Shown: positions 31,146 through 42,300 of the stretch, piece after piece
Layout: the number at the start of each line of letters is the position of its first letter
How positions within the stretch are numbered: the first letter of the stretch is position 1
Source: Astragalus membranaceus
Taxonomy: Eukaryota > Streptophyta > Magnoliopsida > Fabales > Fabaceae
Length of the DNA stretch: 64,000 bases
Assembly: GCA_039519185.1 (NCBI GenBank)
Contig: JAZGSX010000010.1
Coordinates: 434,001-498,000 of the forward strand
Reading direction: 5' to 3'
Made by a program: the position numbers and the translations under genes
The notes under the pieces: model-generated
Databases searched by the model: none
What the model saw: only the letters and a program-made list of their open reading frames with translations
Told to the model about the DNA's origin: nothing

Positions 31146-31395
31146 CCTTGTGTTGTACGAACAAGTCCCAATGCTGGTTGGTTATGGTTAACATGAAACT
31201 GGGATGAACATTCATCAAATTGTACCCTCGTTCTGGTAGAAACTTCATCTCCCAGAATTAAGCGAAATCAGGTTTCACAGTGATTGAAGCAGGGGCAGTT
31301 GCACTGGGCTGCTTCTTTAAAATTTGTTTTGATGATGGAGCTGTACCAGCTTTGGTTTTGCCTAAAGCTTTGCTTGCGCTTTGTTTGCGACCCAT
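31146..31395 (-). pseudogene. Athila env-like ORF, N-terminal piece
   Basis: On the minus strand a frame starts MGRKQSASKALGKTKAG at 31395, a basic N-terminus, and runs through a stop at 31258 into FLPERGYNLMNVHPSF and NQHWDLFVQHK, where element Z interrupts it. The FLPERGYNL motif is typical, as far as I recall, of the plant transposon protein domain in Athila ORFs. The continuation is at 22324-21823. Confidence 0.7.
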
Positions 31396-31945
31396 TTGAA
31401 GGTGTTTGTAGAGAAATTTTTGGGAAATTTTTGGAAAAACTTGCGAGAGGCTGAAGATGGGTGTTACAGAAATTTGGGAAATTTTGAGAGAGAGAAAGTG
31501 ATTGGTGAGGTTTACGGTTTTGTGAGAGAGAGGGTAATTGTGGGTGAAAAACCGGTAGCCATGGGGAATTGGGTCGGTTTAAAGAGGTGAATGAGTTAGT
31601 GGTTGGTTGATTTAATGGTTGGAGTAGCCGTTAGGGGTATGTGGGATTGCATGCAATAAGACACGTGGGAGTTTAGGTGGGACAACTCAACATCTCAGCC
31701 ACTATTCATGATTACACATTGCTGTGCTGGCATTTTTGAAAGTTTTTCACCCAAGTGAAATTTTTGAATTATTGGTGCAGGAGCACTGAGGAATGAGAGG
31801 TGCAGATGCACTGAAACCTGTGTTCCTACAAAACACTTGAAAACATCAAACTGAACAAAAATAGCAAAATTAATATTTTAATAACATGGGTTGCCTCTTA
31901 TAAGCGATTGTTTTAAGAGTCTTTCAGCCTGACTATCTTCTCATC
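31396..31945 (-). mobile_element. Athila spacer between pol and the env-like ORF
   Basis: A noncoding stretch on the minus strand between the end of pol and the next ORF. It contains two GTGCA..GCAC motifs (31780-31820). I see no splice or promoter signal that I would defend. Confidence 0.55.
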
Positions 31946-33654
31946 TTAGAGATTTTGAAAATGTGTGGTGAATTTATCCCTCACCACATGCTCACCATAG
32001 TACATTTTTACTCTTTGGCCATTTACCTTGAAAGTGGTATTTGTGGCTGCATCATATAAATCAACTGCACCATGGAGGTAGATTTTGACTAGTTTAAATG
32101 GTCCTGACCATCATGATTTAAGCTTTCCAGGGAGTAATTTAAACCTAGAATTATATAACAAGACCATTCCTCCTTCTCTAAGTTCTCTTCTTTGGATTCT
32201 TTTGTCATGCCATGCTTTGGTTTTTGCTTTGTAAATATCTGCATTCTCATAAGAGAATTTCCTAAATTCTTCTAATTCATTTAATTCCAAAAACCTTTGT
32301 GCACCTGGCTTATTGAGATCACAATTTAGCTTTTTTATAGCCCAATATGACTTGTTTTCCAACTCAACAGGTAGATGACATGCTTTGCCATAAACTAACC
32401 TATAGGGGGACATACCTAATGGTGTTTTAAATGTTGTTCTGTATGCCCATAATGCTTCATCTAAGTGTACAGACCAATCTTTTCTTGCTGGTCCAACTAT
32501 TTTTTCAAGCATTCTTTTAATTTCCCTATTTGATAATTCAACTTGTCCACTTGTTTGTGGGTGGTAGACTGTAGCAATTTTATTTTTAATACCATATTTT
32601 CCAAGACGATTTTCAATGGGTTTATTGCAAAAATGTGAGCCTTCATCATTGATGATTACCCTTGGGGTGCCAAATCTTGTAAAAATGTTTCTTAGAAGGA
32701 ATTTACTAACTGATTTGGCATCAATATTAGGCAATGCTACTGCCTCTACCCATTTCGACACATAATCAACAGCTATCAAGATAAATTGATTGCCAAAAGA
32801 AGATGGAAAAGGACCCATGAAATCCATGCCCCATACATCAAAAAGTTCAGTTTCTAAAATATTGGTTCTAGGCATTTCATGTCTTTCAAAAATATTACCT
32901 GCTCTTTGACATTTGTCACAAGTTTTGACCATTAAATATGCATCTTTAAACAAAGTGGGCCAATAATAACCACACTATAATACCTTAGCTGCTGTTCTGG
33001 TGCTTCCAAAGTGACCTCCATATGGTGCAGCATGGCAGTGCAGGAGCACTGCTTGCTGTTCTTCTTCGGGGATGCATTTCCTCATTAATTGATCTGGACA
33101 AATTTTATAGAGAAATGGATCATCCCAATAATATTGTTTGACTATGTGAAAAAATCTCCTTCTTTGTTAGTAAGTCATATCCACTGGTACCACCTTTCTC
33201 ACAAGAAACTTAACTAGGTCAGCAAACCATGGTGCAGCTGCATTAGATGCACCTGTACCAGGTGCAGAACCACGAGGTGTTGTTAAAGAAATTGCTAACA
33301 ATTTTTCATCAGGAAAACTTTCCTTGATTTCTCCTTTCTGTGTACCTGTTCCTTCACCTTCAAGTCTAGATAAATGGTCAGCAACCTGGTTCTTCACCCC
33401 CTTTTTGTCTCTGATTTCAAGATCAAATTCTTAAAGGAGGAAAACCCATCTTATTAACCTTGGTTTTGCATCTTTTTTTGAACTTAAATACTTGATGGCA
33501 GAATGATCAGTATAAACAATAACTTTGGTGCCAACCAAGTAAGATCTAAATTTGTCAAATGCAAAAACCACTGCTAATAATTATTTTTCTGTTACAGTGT
33601 AGTTCATCTGAGCTTCAATTAATGTCTTGCTAGCATAATAAATAGAATGAAAGA
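31946..33654 (-). pseudogene. pol: Athila-type pol relic: RNase H end and integrase
   Basis: Minus-strand reading gives RNase H (IYYASKTLIEAQMNYTVTEK, then YTDHSAIKYLSSKKDAKPR, ending VADHLSRLEGE), a variable linker, the integrase HHCC finger (HCHAAPYGGHFG, CDKCQRAG), the catalytic core (MDFMGPFPSSFGNQ, INDEGSHFCNKP, QVELSNREIKRMLE) and a C-terminal domain ending in HFQNL. The style (SNREIKRMLE, PRVIINDEG) is Athila/Tat rather than chromovirus. Stops interrupt the frame at 33581, 33431, 32975 and 32111, so it is dead. The rest of RT, protease and gag should lie beyond the insertion that starts at 33655, outside this window or lost. Confidence 0.88.
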
Positions 33655-35377
33655 TGTAACATCCCCTATTTTTGCTACATTAATTAATTGGCATGAAATT
33701 AGTTTTTTATTAATTATGTTTGCTAAAAAATAAAAATGATGTGAAAATAAATTGCTTGATTTATTAGTATGAGAAATTGTGTGTTTATTTAAAATAAATT
33801 TCATTAAGTTAGAGTGCCTAGAACAAATAGGAGTCATATGGGATAGAATGTTTAGCTGAAGGGTAGAAGCGTCATTTTACCTTATGTCACTTAAACCCCC
33901 AGCTGAACCCACAAAGCAGCACTTGATTCCCCACTTTTCAAAAGAAACCCAAAAACAGAACCAAAGAGAGAGGGAGAAGGCGCGATAGGGAGAGGAAGGA
34001 GAGAAGAGGGAATGCCTCAAAATATCATGCATGCTCAATCCAACAACACCATCAGAATCAACTCATCTTTATCCTTCTAATGATGCTCAGTTCGAAATCA
34101 TCCTCCTCCTCCACCTTGAGTCACCATTGAAGGCCACCAAGCTCCACTTAACCAAATTTCAAAATCTGAACCTTGCATGTGATCCTTGTAAGCCTTAGAA
34201 CCAGGCACAGCAACTATATCACGCATTGGAACCACCTAGAAGTCATTTCAGTTCAGGGATCAGAATACAAGTGTTAGGGAACCTGAGTTTTCGGTTGGGA
34301 GCATTTGGAACGATTCCGGGGACTGTTCGTGTAGTTCTCTTGTTCGTGACCGTAGTAGATTTCTGATTGTGTGGTTGTCGCCGCCAAAAAGGTGAGTTCT
34401 ATACTCACTAGGGAATTACGGTTTGAGTATTATGAGTTCTGGACTTGGTCTCGCATTTTATAAAAACCGTTATCAAAACGTTTACGAAAAACTTCGCGTT
34501 TGAGCTATCGAGTCATGATATCGTTTGATTGGTACTTATAAATTGCATGTTATGATTGTTGATTTCTATGTGATGATTGGTTGGACTGAATTTGATTGTG
34601 ATGGCGTGCGTGTTATGTTGGAGTTTCGATCGGAAGGTATATTGGAATCGGAACGGAATGGTATCGTGCAAGAAAACAGCAAATCTGAGCTACTGTTGAA
34701 CACACACGGATCGTGCCTTATGGAAGCACGAACCGTGCTGGCTGTTCGCAAGGAGCCTAGGTTGACTTTTAGACCTCGCACGGATCGTGCGTTGGGTTCG
34801 GTTTCAAAATTGTTTAAGTCTTTCAGACACACACGGGTCGTGCGCCTCTGGGCACGGACCGTGCGTGGCCTTCGGGTAGCCTCTTTTAAAAAGTGTTTTA
34901 AACCGTTCCGAACGATTCCAATTGCGTTCTAATCCCTTCCTGAACCTCACCCATTGATGTTATAGTACCATTGCCATGAAATTGACTGTGATTGATGTTA
35001 GTTAATGTTCCGAATCATGTTGACGTTATGAGATTGATTATGACTAAGCTAGGTTATCATAATGTTGAGTGTGGGCGATACATTATGATGTGGACTAGGA
35101 AATGGATAGTTAGAGGTTAAGTTAATAACATTAGTAGTACCGTGTGAGATCACCTAATGATAAGATCATGTTAAGAATAATGCCATTGTTTTGTATAAGT
35201 TCATCGTTATGTTCAAGGATCGTTGTTATGTTCATGTTCAGGTATATTAAAATATATACATTATGTTAGGGTGACGACCCTATTTCAGTTTAGTGTGCTA
35301 GGGGAGGGGAAGTCATGAGTCCTATGAACCTAGGCCCCATGAGGTTTGCCTACTAGCTATTAGTGGATTGGGTTCAC
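33655..35377 (+). mobile_element. LTR fragment (C/Z-related chromovirus), 3' part missing
   Basis: It starts TGTAACATCCCC inside the Athila RNase H. It has the same layout as C and Z LTRs: a GA-rich leader (about 33965-34012), a donor-like AAG|GTGAGT at 34392 within GTGAGTTCTATACTCAC, four imperfect GCACGG..CGTGC palindromes (34695-34865), and a GGGTGACGACCC box (about 35268). It breaks off at GGGTTCAC, where C and Z LTRs continue, so the last third, PBS and internal region are not here. A sequence starting TGTAACAGCC follows directly. Confidence 0.75.
34392..34397 (+). promoter_or_regulatory. Splice-donor-like site in LTR fragment
   Basis: AAG|GTGAGT at the end of the purine-rich leader, the same relative place as the donors in A, B, C, D, E, F, S and Z. 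Confidence 0.4.
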
Positions 35378-35499
35378 TGTAACAGCCTAGGTCCAACGCA
35401 TTGGCCACCCCGGCACTATTACCTCACAGTCTTCTCTACCCCTCTTGTAGAATTTTTGCCTTCCGTGGGAATCGAACCTTGCACCTGAGGCATAAGTGC
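35378..35499 (-). repeat. Short tRNA/SINE-like stretch of uncertain origin
   Basis: On the minus strand GGTTCGATTCCCACGG matches a pol III B box. About 90 bases of unique sequence follow it and end in GGCTGTTACA. No A box is visible because satellite DNA starts where it should be. It could be a 5'-truncated SINE, or the end of an unknown LTR, since the plus strand begins TGTAACAGCC. I cannot decide between these. Confidence 0.35.
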
Positions 35500-37172
35500 A
35501 AATTTTTTCTACTTTGTACGATTTCGTACCTATTCCTACCTATTCATACAATTTCGGCTGATTTCGTACCGTTCGAACCAAATCGTACGATTTGGCACAT
35601 ATTGTATAAGCTGGTATAATATCGTACCACTTTTTCCAAGGTCGTCCTAGTTCATACTATTTCGTATGACTTTGTACCGTTTCGTACCTGTTCTTACCAT
35701 TTCGTGTGATTTCGTACTCAATCGTACGATTTGACCCATATTGTATCAACTGGAACAATTTTGTGCCATTTTTTCGACTTTGTACGATTTCGTACCTATT
35801 CGTACCAATTCATACAATTTCTGGTGATTTTGTACCAGTTCGAACCAAATCGTACTATTCGGCCCATATTCAATAAACTGGTACAATTTCGTACCATTTT
35901 CTCGAGTTCTTACTTGTTCATACCATTTCGTGTGATTTCGTACCAAATCATACGATTTGGCCCAAATTGTACAAACCCGTATGAGTTCGTACTATTTTTT
36001 CGAGTTTGTACGATTTCGTACCTTTTCTTACCATTTTGTGTGATTTCGCACCAGTTCGGAGCAAATCGTACGATTTGGCCCATATTAAATAAACTGGTAC
36101 AATTTGTACCATTTTCTCGAGTTCTTACTTGTTCATACCATTTCGTGTTATTTCGTACCAGTTCATACCAAATCATACGATTTGGCCCAAATTGTACAAA
36201 CCCATATGAGTTCGTACTATTTTTTCGAGTTTCTACTATTTCGTACCATTTCATACCATTTTGTGTGATTTCGTACCAGTTCGGAGCAAATCGTACGATT
36301 TGGCCCATATTGTATAAGCTGGTATAATATCGTACCACTTTTTCCAAGTTCGTACTAGTTCATACTATTTCGTATGACTTTGTACCTTTTCGTACCTATT
36401 CGTACAATTTCGGGTGATTTCGTACCAGTTCGAACCAAATCGTACGCTTTGGCCCATATTATATAAACTGGTACAAATTTGTACCATTTCGTGTGATTTC
36501 GTACCAGTTCGGACCAAATCGTACGATTTGGCCCATATTGTATAAACCGTATGAGTTTGTACCATTTTTTCGAGTTCGTACGATTTCGTACCTTTACATA
36601 CCATTTCGGGTGATTTCGTACCATTTCATACCAAATCGTACGATTTGGCCCATATTGTACCAACCCGTATGAGTTCGTACCATTTTTTCGAGTTTGTACG
36701 ATTTTGTACCTTTTCATACCATTTCGTGTGATTTCGTACCAGTTCGGAGCAAATTGTACGATTTGGCCCATATTGTATAAGCTGGTACAATTTCGTACCA
36801 CTTTTTCCAAGTTCGTACTAGTTCATACTATTTCGTAAGACTTTGTACCTTTTCGTATCTGTTCTTACCATTTCATGTGATTTCGTACTAAATCATACGA
36901 TTTGACGCATATTGTATCAACTGGAACAATTTTTTGCCATTTTTTCGACTTTGTACGATTTCGTACCTATTCGTACCTATTCATACAATTTCTTTTCAGA
37001 CCATTTCGTGTGATTTCGTACCATATTGTATAAGTTGGTACAATTTCGTACCACTTTTTCCGAGTTCGTACTAGTTCATACTATTTCGTAAGACTTTATA
37101 TCTTTTCGTACCTGTTCTTACCACTTCGTGTGATTTTGTACTAAATCGTACGATTTGACCCATTGTACCAAC
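35500..37172. repeat. TTTCGTACC-type satellite, block 1
   Basis: A tandem array of variants of a roughly 10-bp motif (TTTCGTACCA-like) arranged in larger units. The core ATCGTACGAT or close variants starts at 35582, 35721, 35849, 35947, 36065, 36172, 36290, 36439, 36518, 36635, 36753, 36892 and 37145, most often 117-118 bp apart. Several units hold the perfect 18-bp palindrome CCAAATCGTACGATTTGG. Long apparent reading frames on both strands come from repeat units near 39 codons, not from genes. Confidence 0.9.
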
Positions 37173-39255
37173 TGTAACATCCTCAAAATAATTAGGCGAA
37201 TTATTTGGACGTTAACCCAATGGGAGTAATTTAGTACCTGACTGGTAAATTTATTGAGTGCTAAAATTATTTACTGGATAACATTAAGTCGTTAACCGGA
37301 TAATACGGATCAAGGAAGTTTTGGATTCGAAATAAGGGATCGAAATCAATATGGTAATTGGACCACGCTACCACTTATTTATTAATTAAATATGTGTTTG
37401 TGTGTGTGTGTTTAATTAAAAGAAAGAAAAGAAGAAAGGAAAGAAAGAAGAATACGCAGAGAAGAGAAAAGAGGAGAAAAGAAGAGGAAAAGAAGAAGAG
37501 AAAGAAGAAGAGAAAGAAGAAGAGAAAGGAAGAAGAGGAGTTAAGCCCACCTCCCCAAAATTCATCATCTTCATCATCTCGCTCTCCTCATCATAACCCA
37601 AGAGCCAGGTAAGATTTCATCCGGTTTTTCCCCTATTTTATGGCCTACGAATTTGGGGAGGTTTTGGAGGTGATTTGGCGAAATCGTGAGTTGTGTGATC
37701 AAATTGATGATTGAATCATGCTTAGGAACGAAGCTAGGAGCGGATTGAACGCGATTGGAAGCTCGGAACGAAGTTAGGAGCGGTTCGGTGTTGTTTGGGT
37801 TCGATTCGGTGATTTTGACATATCGGTGATTTCGGCTCGGCAACGACTCTCGCTTCAAGGGTGAGTTTTACTCACGTTTAGGTTTATTCCGTTTTGAAAT
37901 GAATTGTGTGATTTGTTTTCGAAAGATTTTGAGTCGAAAACGTTATTTCGAAATATATTGCGTTTTAACGAAATTCGTAATCGTTGAGTTTTTGATTGAA
38001 TTGCTTGATTGTTTGATGTTGATTGGGCTGGTATATTGTCTGGTGTTGTCTGTTTTTGAGTTAGGAATCGATCGGGGCGAGTTTCGGATCAATCGGAAAG
38101 CAAAATTTCATAAAACAGGGCATTTTGGCAATGCTGTCAAACACGCACGACCCGTGCGTCTAGGGCGCACGACCCGTGCGCCTGGTTCGGTTTCAGTGTG
38201 CAAACATGTCAACAGGGGGCGCACGACCCGTGCGTCCAGGGGCACGACCCGTGCGTCCAGGGGCACGACCCGTGCGCCCAGTTCTGTCAAAAATTTTCAA
38301 GTTGTCCAAAATAATTCCGTTTTGATTCCAATCCTTTCCTAATCCTTTCCTAACCCTTATATAATGATATTGGGCTTATGATGCCACGATTTTGGGTGTG
38401 TTACAAAGGGTTTTATAAAACGCTTTTGATGTCTAAATCGTTTCGAAAAATCGAATAATAGCATGCGTGTGCGGATATATTTTTATTGATAACAAATGGA
38501 CTATGAGTCCTATGTGTTAAAGTATAATTCAATGAACTAAATGTTCATATGATTGTAGATATATATATATTATATCGAGTTTGGGTGACGACCCATGTTG
38601 ACATACTAGGCGGGGCAGTCATGATCCCTTATCCTAGGCCCTGTGCCATTAGGGAAAGTACTATTGGTAAGGGGGTTCACCGGGTTTCAGCGTTCGCGCA
38701 GGCGGTGTTATGTTAAAGTTTGTTGTGCGATATACTGGGGTTAGCGTTCGCGCAGTCGGTGTCGTACTGGATGATAACACGTTCACCGGGTTTTAGCGTT
38801 CGCGCAGGCGGTGTCGTGTAAGTTAAAAGAAATTCTTAATTAAACCGAGAGCGTAGTTAGGGGTCTCGGTAGAACTCACTGAGATTGTATCTCACTGTTT
38901 AAATGTTGTTGTTTTTCAGATAAACAGGGACAGAAGAAACCTCAGAGGCACGAGTAGGTGGCCCCGGGTGATGGAGGATGACTTAGTTTATGTTTAAGTT
39001 TATTTTCCTTCTGTTGTCTGTATCACAACACTATGGCATTAGTGTTTTGTTTATCTTTCATTCCGCTTTCTTGTATGATACTGAGCAGGATAGTTCGCTG
39101 AATTTTATGGTCTTATGTGTATTAAGACTGCTTGGCTGTTGTCCAGTGAAAACTATTTTGCAGTGTTCAGTATTTATGCAGGAATTTTATAACTCTGATG
39201 TGTTTGTAATGTGCACTTGGGTATTTTTACATGTTAAATATACCGGGGTGTTACA
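37173..39255 (+). mobile_element. Element C 5' LTR
   Basis: TGTAACATCCTC...GGGGTGTTACA. It has an AT-rich start, a purine-only style leader (about 37419-37545), the donor CCAG|GTAAGA at 37609, GTGAGTTTTACTCAC at 37861, five GCACGACCCGTGC palindromes (about 38143-38278), a (TA)n run near 38562, a GTGACGACCC box, and three copies of a module with AGCGTTCGCGCAG (38690-38815). Confidence 0.95.
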
Positions 39256-39385
39256 GTTGGTATCAGAGCAGTTCGACCTAGTCGGACTTAGCTTGTAGGG
39301 TCTTTGCTTTCTCCAGTCGTGATTTTATTAGTATGCTATTAGACATTGAGCTTGATCAACTTAATACTTTGTGCATATTTCGCAG
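37609..39385 (+). other. Putative leader intron of element C
   Basis: A leader without any ATG from about 37393 ends at AGCCAG|GTAAGA. TTTGTGCATATTTCGCAG ends four bases before the gag ATG at 39390. The PBS (39258) lies inside. The same arrangement is kept in Z. Consensus-based inference. Confidence 0.55.
39258..39269 (+). promoter_or_regulatory. Primer binding site of element C
   Basis: TGGTATCAGAGC lies two bases after the LTR. Confidence 0.95.
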
Positions 39386-39389
39386 AATC

Positions 39390-42300
39390 ATGGCCAGAAG
39401 AGGTAGAGGCGTTCCTCCTCCTGTTGATCCAAACTTTGAATGGATGCAGAATGTCATCGAGAACCAGCAAAAGATGATGCAGGATATGTTGCAAATGCAG
39501 CATGACCAAATGGCTCTGCAGCAGCCCAATGTTCAACCTCATCAGGAAGACCCTAACCGGGCATATTTTCAATTTCAAAAGATGAAGCCCCCGACTTTCA
39601 AGGGAGGATCGGATCCAATGACCGCCTACTATTGGATTGATTCAATGGAGAAAATTTTTCAAACCTTGCAATGCGGGGAAGAAGAGAAGGTAATATTTGC
39701 GGCAAATGTGCTCGATGAAGATGCTCACACCTGGTGGTGTAATGCAAGACAAATGATGGAACTCCAAGAAACTCCCCTAACTTGGGACAACTTCAAGGAA
39801 TTATTTTTGAAGCAATATTTCCCTTCGGTGAAGAAGATGAGTAAACAAGCAGAGTTTGTAAATCTTAAGCAAGGAGATATGTCGGTTGGGGAATATGCTG
39901 CGAAATTTGAAAGATTGTCTCAGTTCTATGAATTGGGGAGGTATGCCCCAAATGATATGTGGAAGATGCAGATGTTCAAAGAAGGTCTCCGAGCTGATGT
40001 AAGCCAAGGGCTCAGTTCCTACACTCTGGTTAATTATCCTTCCTTAGTGCAACAAGCATATGTTGCTGAGGAGGATCTGAGGAAGATGTATGCTGAAAGG
40101 AAAGATTATTGGAAGGGCAAGAAGAAGGTGGCTGAATCTTCTACACCAAACAGACAATTCAAGGGAAACGATTACAAAGGAAAACAAGTGCAAACGTCTG
40201 ATTCACCGAAGTATAAAAATTGTACGAAATGTGGACGGTATCACCGTGGCGAGTGTCCACAAAGATCCAATCGGTGCTATCATTGCAATGAAGAAGGCCA
40301 CTATGCAAATCAGTGTCCGGCAAAGAAAAATTTCCAAGGAGCACCGAATGCAACAAGACAAGGACGAATCAACACAATGGATGCTCGAACCATCACACCA
40401 ACAGATAATCTTCTGAGGGGTACGGGATCTCTTTTTAATAACTCAGTCAATATTTTATATGATTCCGGTGCAACTCACTGTTTTATATCACAAGCATGTG
40501 TGGATCGGTTGGGTTTGGCATTATCTGAGCTATCCGAACCGATTACTATTTTAACTGCTGCCAAGGGTCGGGTCCAGACCCAATCATTGTGTGAAAATTG
40601 CCTACTTGTCATAGGGGACAGACAATTTGTTGTGAAATTTATCTGCTTGCCTATGAGAAGTATGGACATTGTTTTGGGTATGAATTGGATGGCTGAAAAT
40701 CATGTGACTATCAACTGTGCTGATCGAACCATTAGCTTCGCCTCCGAATCCGTAGGCTTGACACAAGCAGATTCTGAAGTGACGATCTCTTACACCGAGG
40801 CAAGCCAGTCATTATTCCAAGGTGCGGAAGCTATTCTTATTATGTTGTCTGCATCTACTGAGACGGGTTTAGACTTGTCATCTGTACAAGTGGTAAATGA
40901 ATTTCTAGATGTCTTTCCAGAAGAAGTTTCATCCTTACCTCCTGACAGAGAGGTAGAATTCTCAATAGAATTGATTCCTGGTACAGGATCAATCTCTATT
41001 GCTCCTTATAGGATGTCTCCTTTAGAATTGAAGGAATTGAAGTCTCAACTTGAAGAGTTAATATCGAAGAGATTTATCCGACCGAGTGCTTCTCCTTGGG
41101 GTGCTCCGGTATTGCTAGTTAAGAAGAAGGACGGAAGCATGAGGTTGTGTATTGACTACCGTCAACTCAACAAGGCGACTATTAAAAACAAATATCCATT
41201 GCCAAGGATAGACGATTTGCTTGACCAACTTCGAGGTGCAGTGGTATTTTCAAAAATTGATCTAAGATCGGGCTATCATCAAATAAAGGTAAGAGCCTTA
41301 GATATTCCGAAGACAGCTTTCCGTACGAGGTATGGACATTACGAGTTCGTAGTGATGCCTTTCGGTTTGACTAATGCTCCAGCGGTATTCATGGATTACA
41401 TGAACCGAGTATTCCATACTTATCTCGATAAGTTTGTAGTAGTTTTGTTTGATGATATCTTGGTGTACTCTAAGACCATTGAGGACCATGTTCAACATCT
41501 CCGCATTGTTCTGAACGTACTCCGAGAAAAGAAATTGTATGCCAAGCCATCGAAGTGTGACTTCTGGATGCCGGAAGTAAAGTTTTTGGGACACGTGATT
41601 TCCCAGTCGGGAGTTGCGGTGGATCCCAGTAAGGTGGAAGCTGTATTGAATTGGGAACGGCCAACATCTGTCACTGAAATAAGAAGCTTCTTAGGTCTAG
41701 CTGGTTACTACAGAAGGTTTATTCAAGGTTTTTCACAATTGGTTCTTCCACTTACTCGGTTAACTCGTAAGGCTCAACCGTTTATATGGGATACCGACTG
41801 TGAGGGATGTTTTCAAGAGTTGAAAGTTAGGCTGACTTCTGCTCCAATCCTGATTCTTCCAGATCCGTCCTTGAATTTTCAAATTTTCAGCGATGCTTCT
41901 GGGAAGGGTTTGGGATGTGTTCTCATGCAGAACCAACAAGTTGTAGCTTATGCCTCCAGACAGTTGAAGACTCATGAAGAGAATTATCCGACTCATGATT
42001 TGGAGTTGGCAGCTATTGTGTACGCACTGAAGATTTGGAGACATTACCTGTATGGGTCTCGTTTCGAAGTCTTCAGTGATCATAAAAGTTTGAAATATTT
42101 GTTTGATCAGAAAGAGTTGAATAACAGGCAGAGAAGGTGGGTGGAATTTCTGAAGGATTATGACTTCGAACTGAAGTATCATCCGGGAAAGGCTAATGTT
42201 GTAGCTGATGCACTAAGTAGGAAATCCATCCACATAGCAGAGTTTATGATGCATGAAATGGAATTGTTGGAATCCTTTAGGGACCTAAATTTGAACGCAA

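Noticed and set aside
35731..36810. Long frames with Arg/Asn/Tyr-rich repeats on both strands of the satellite, also at 49222-49671
   Set aside because: Unit length near 117 bp (39 codons) keeps frames open by chance; no start context or domain.
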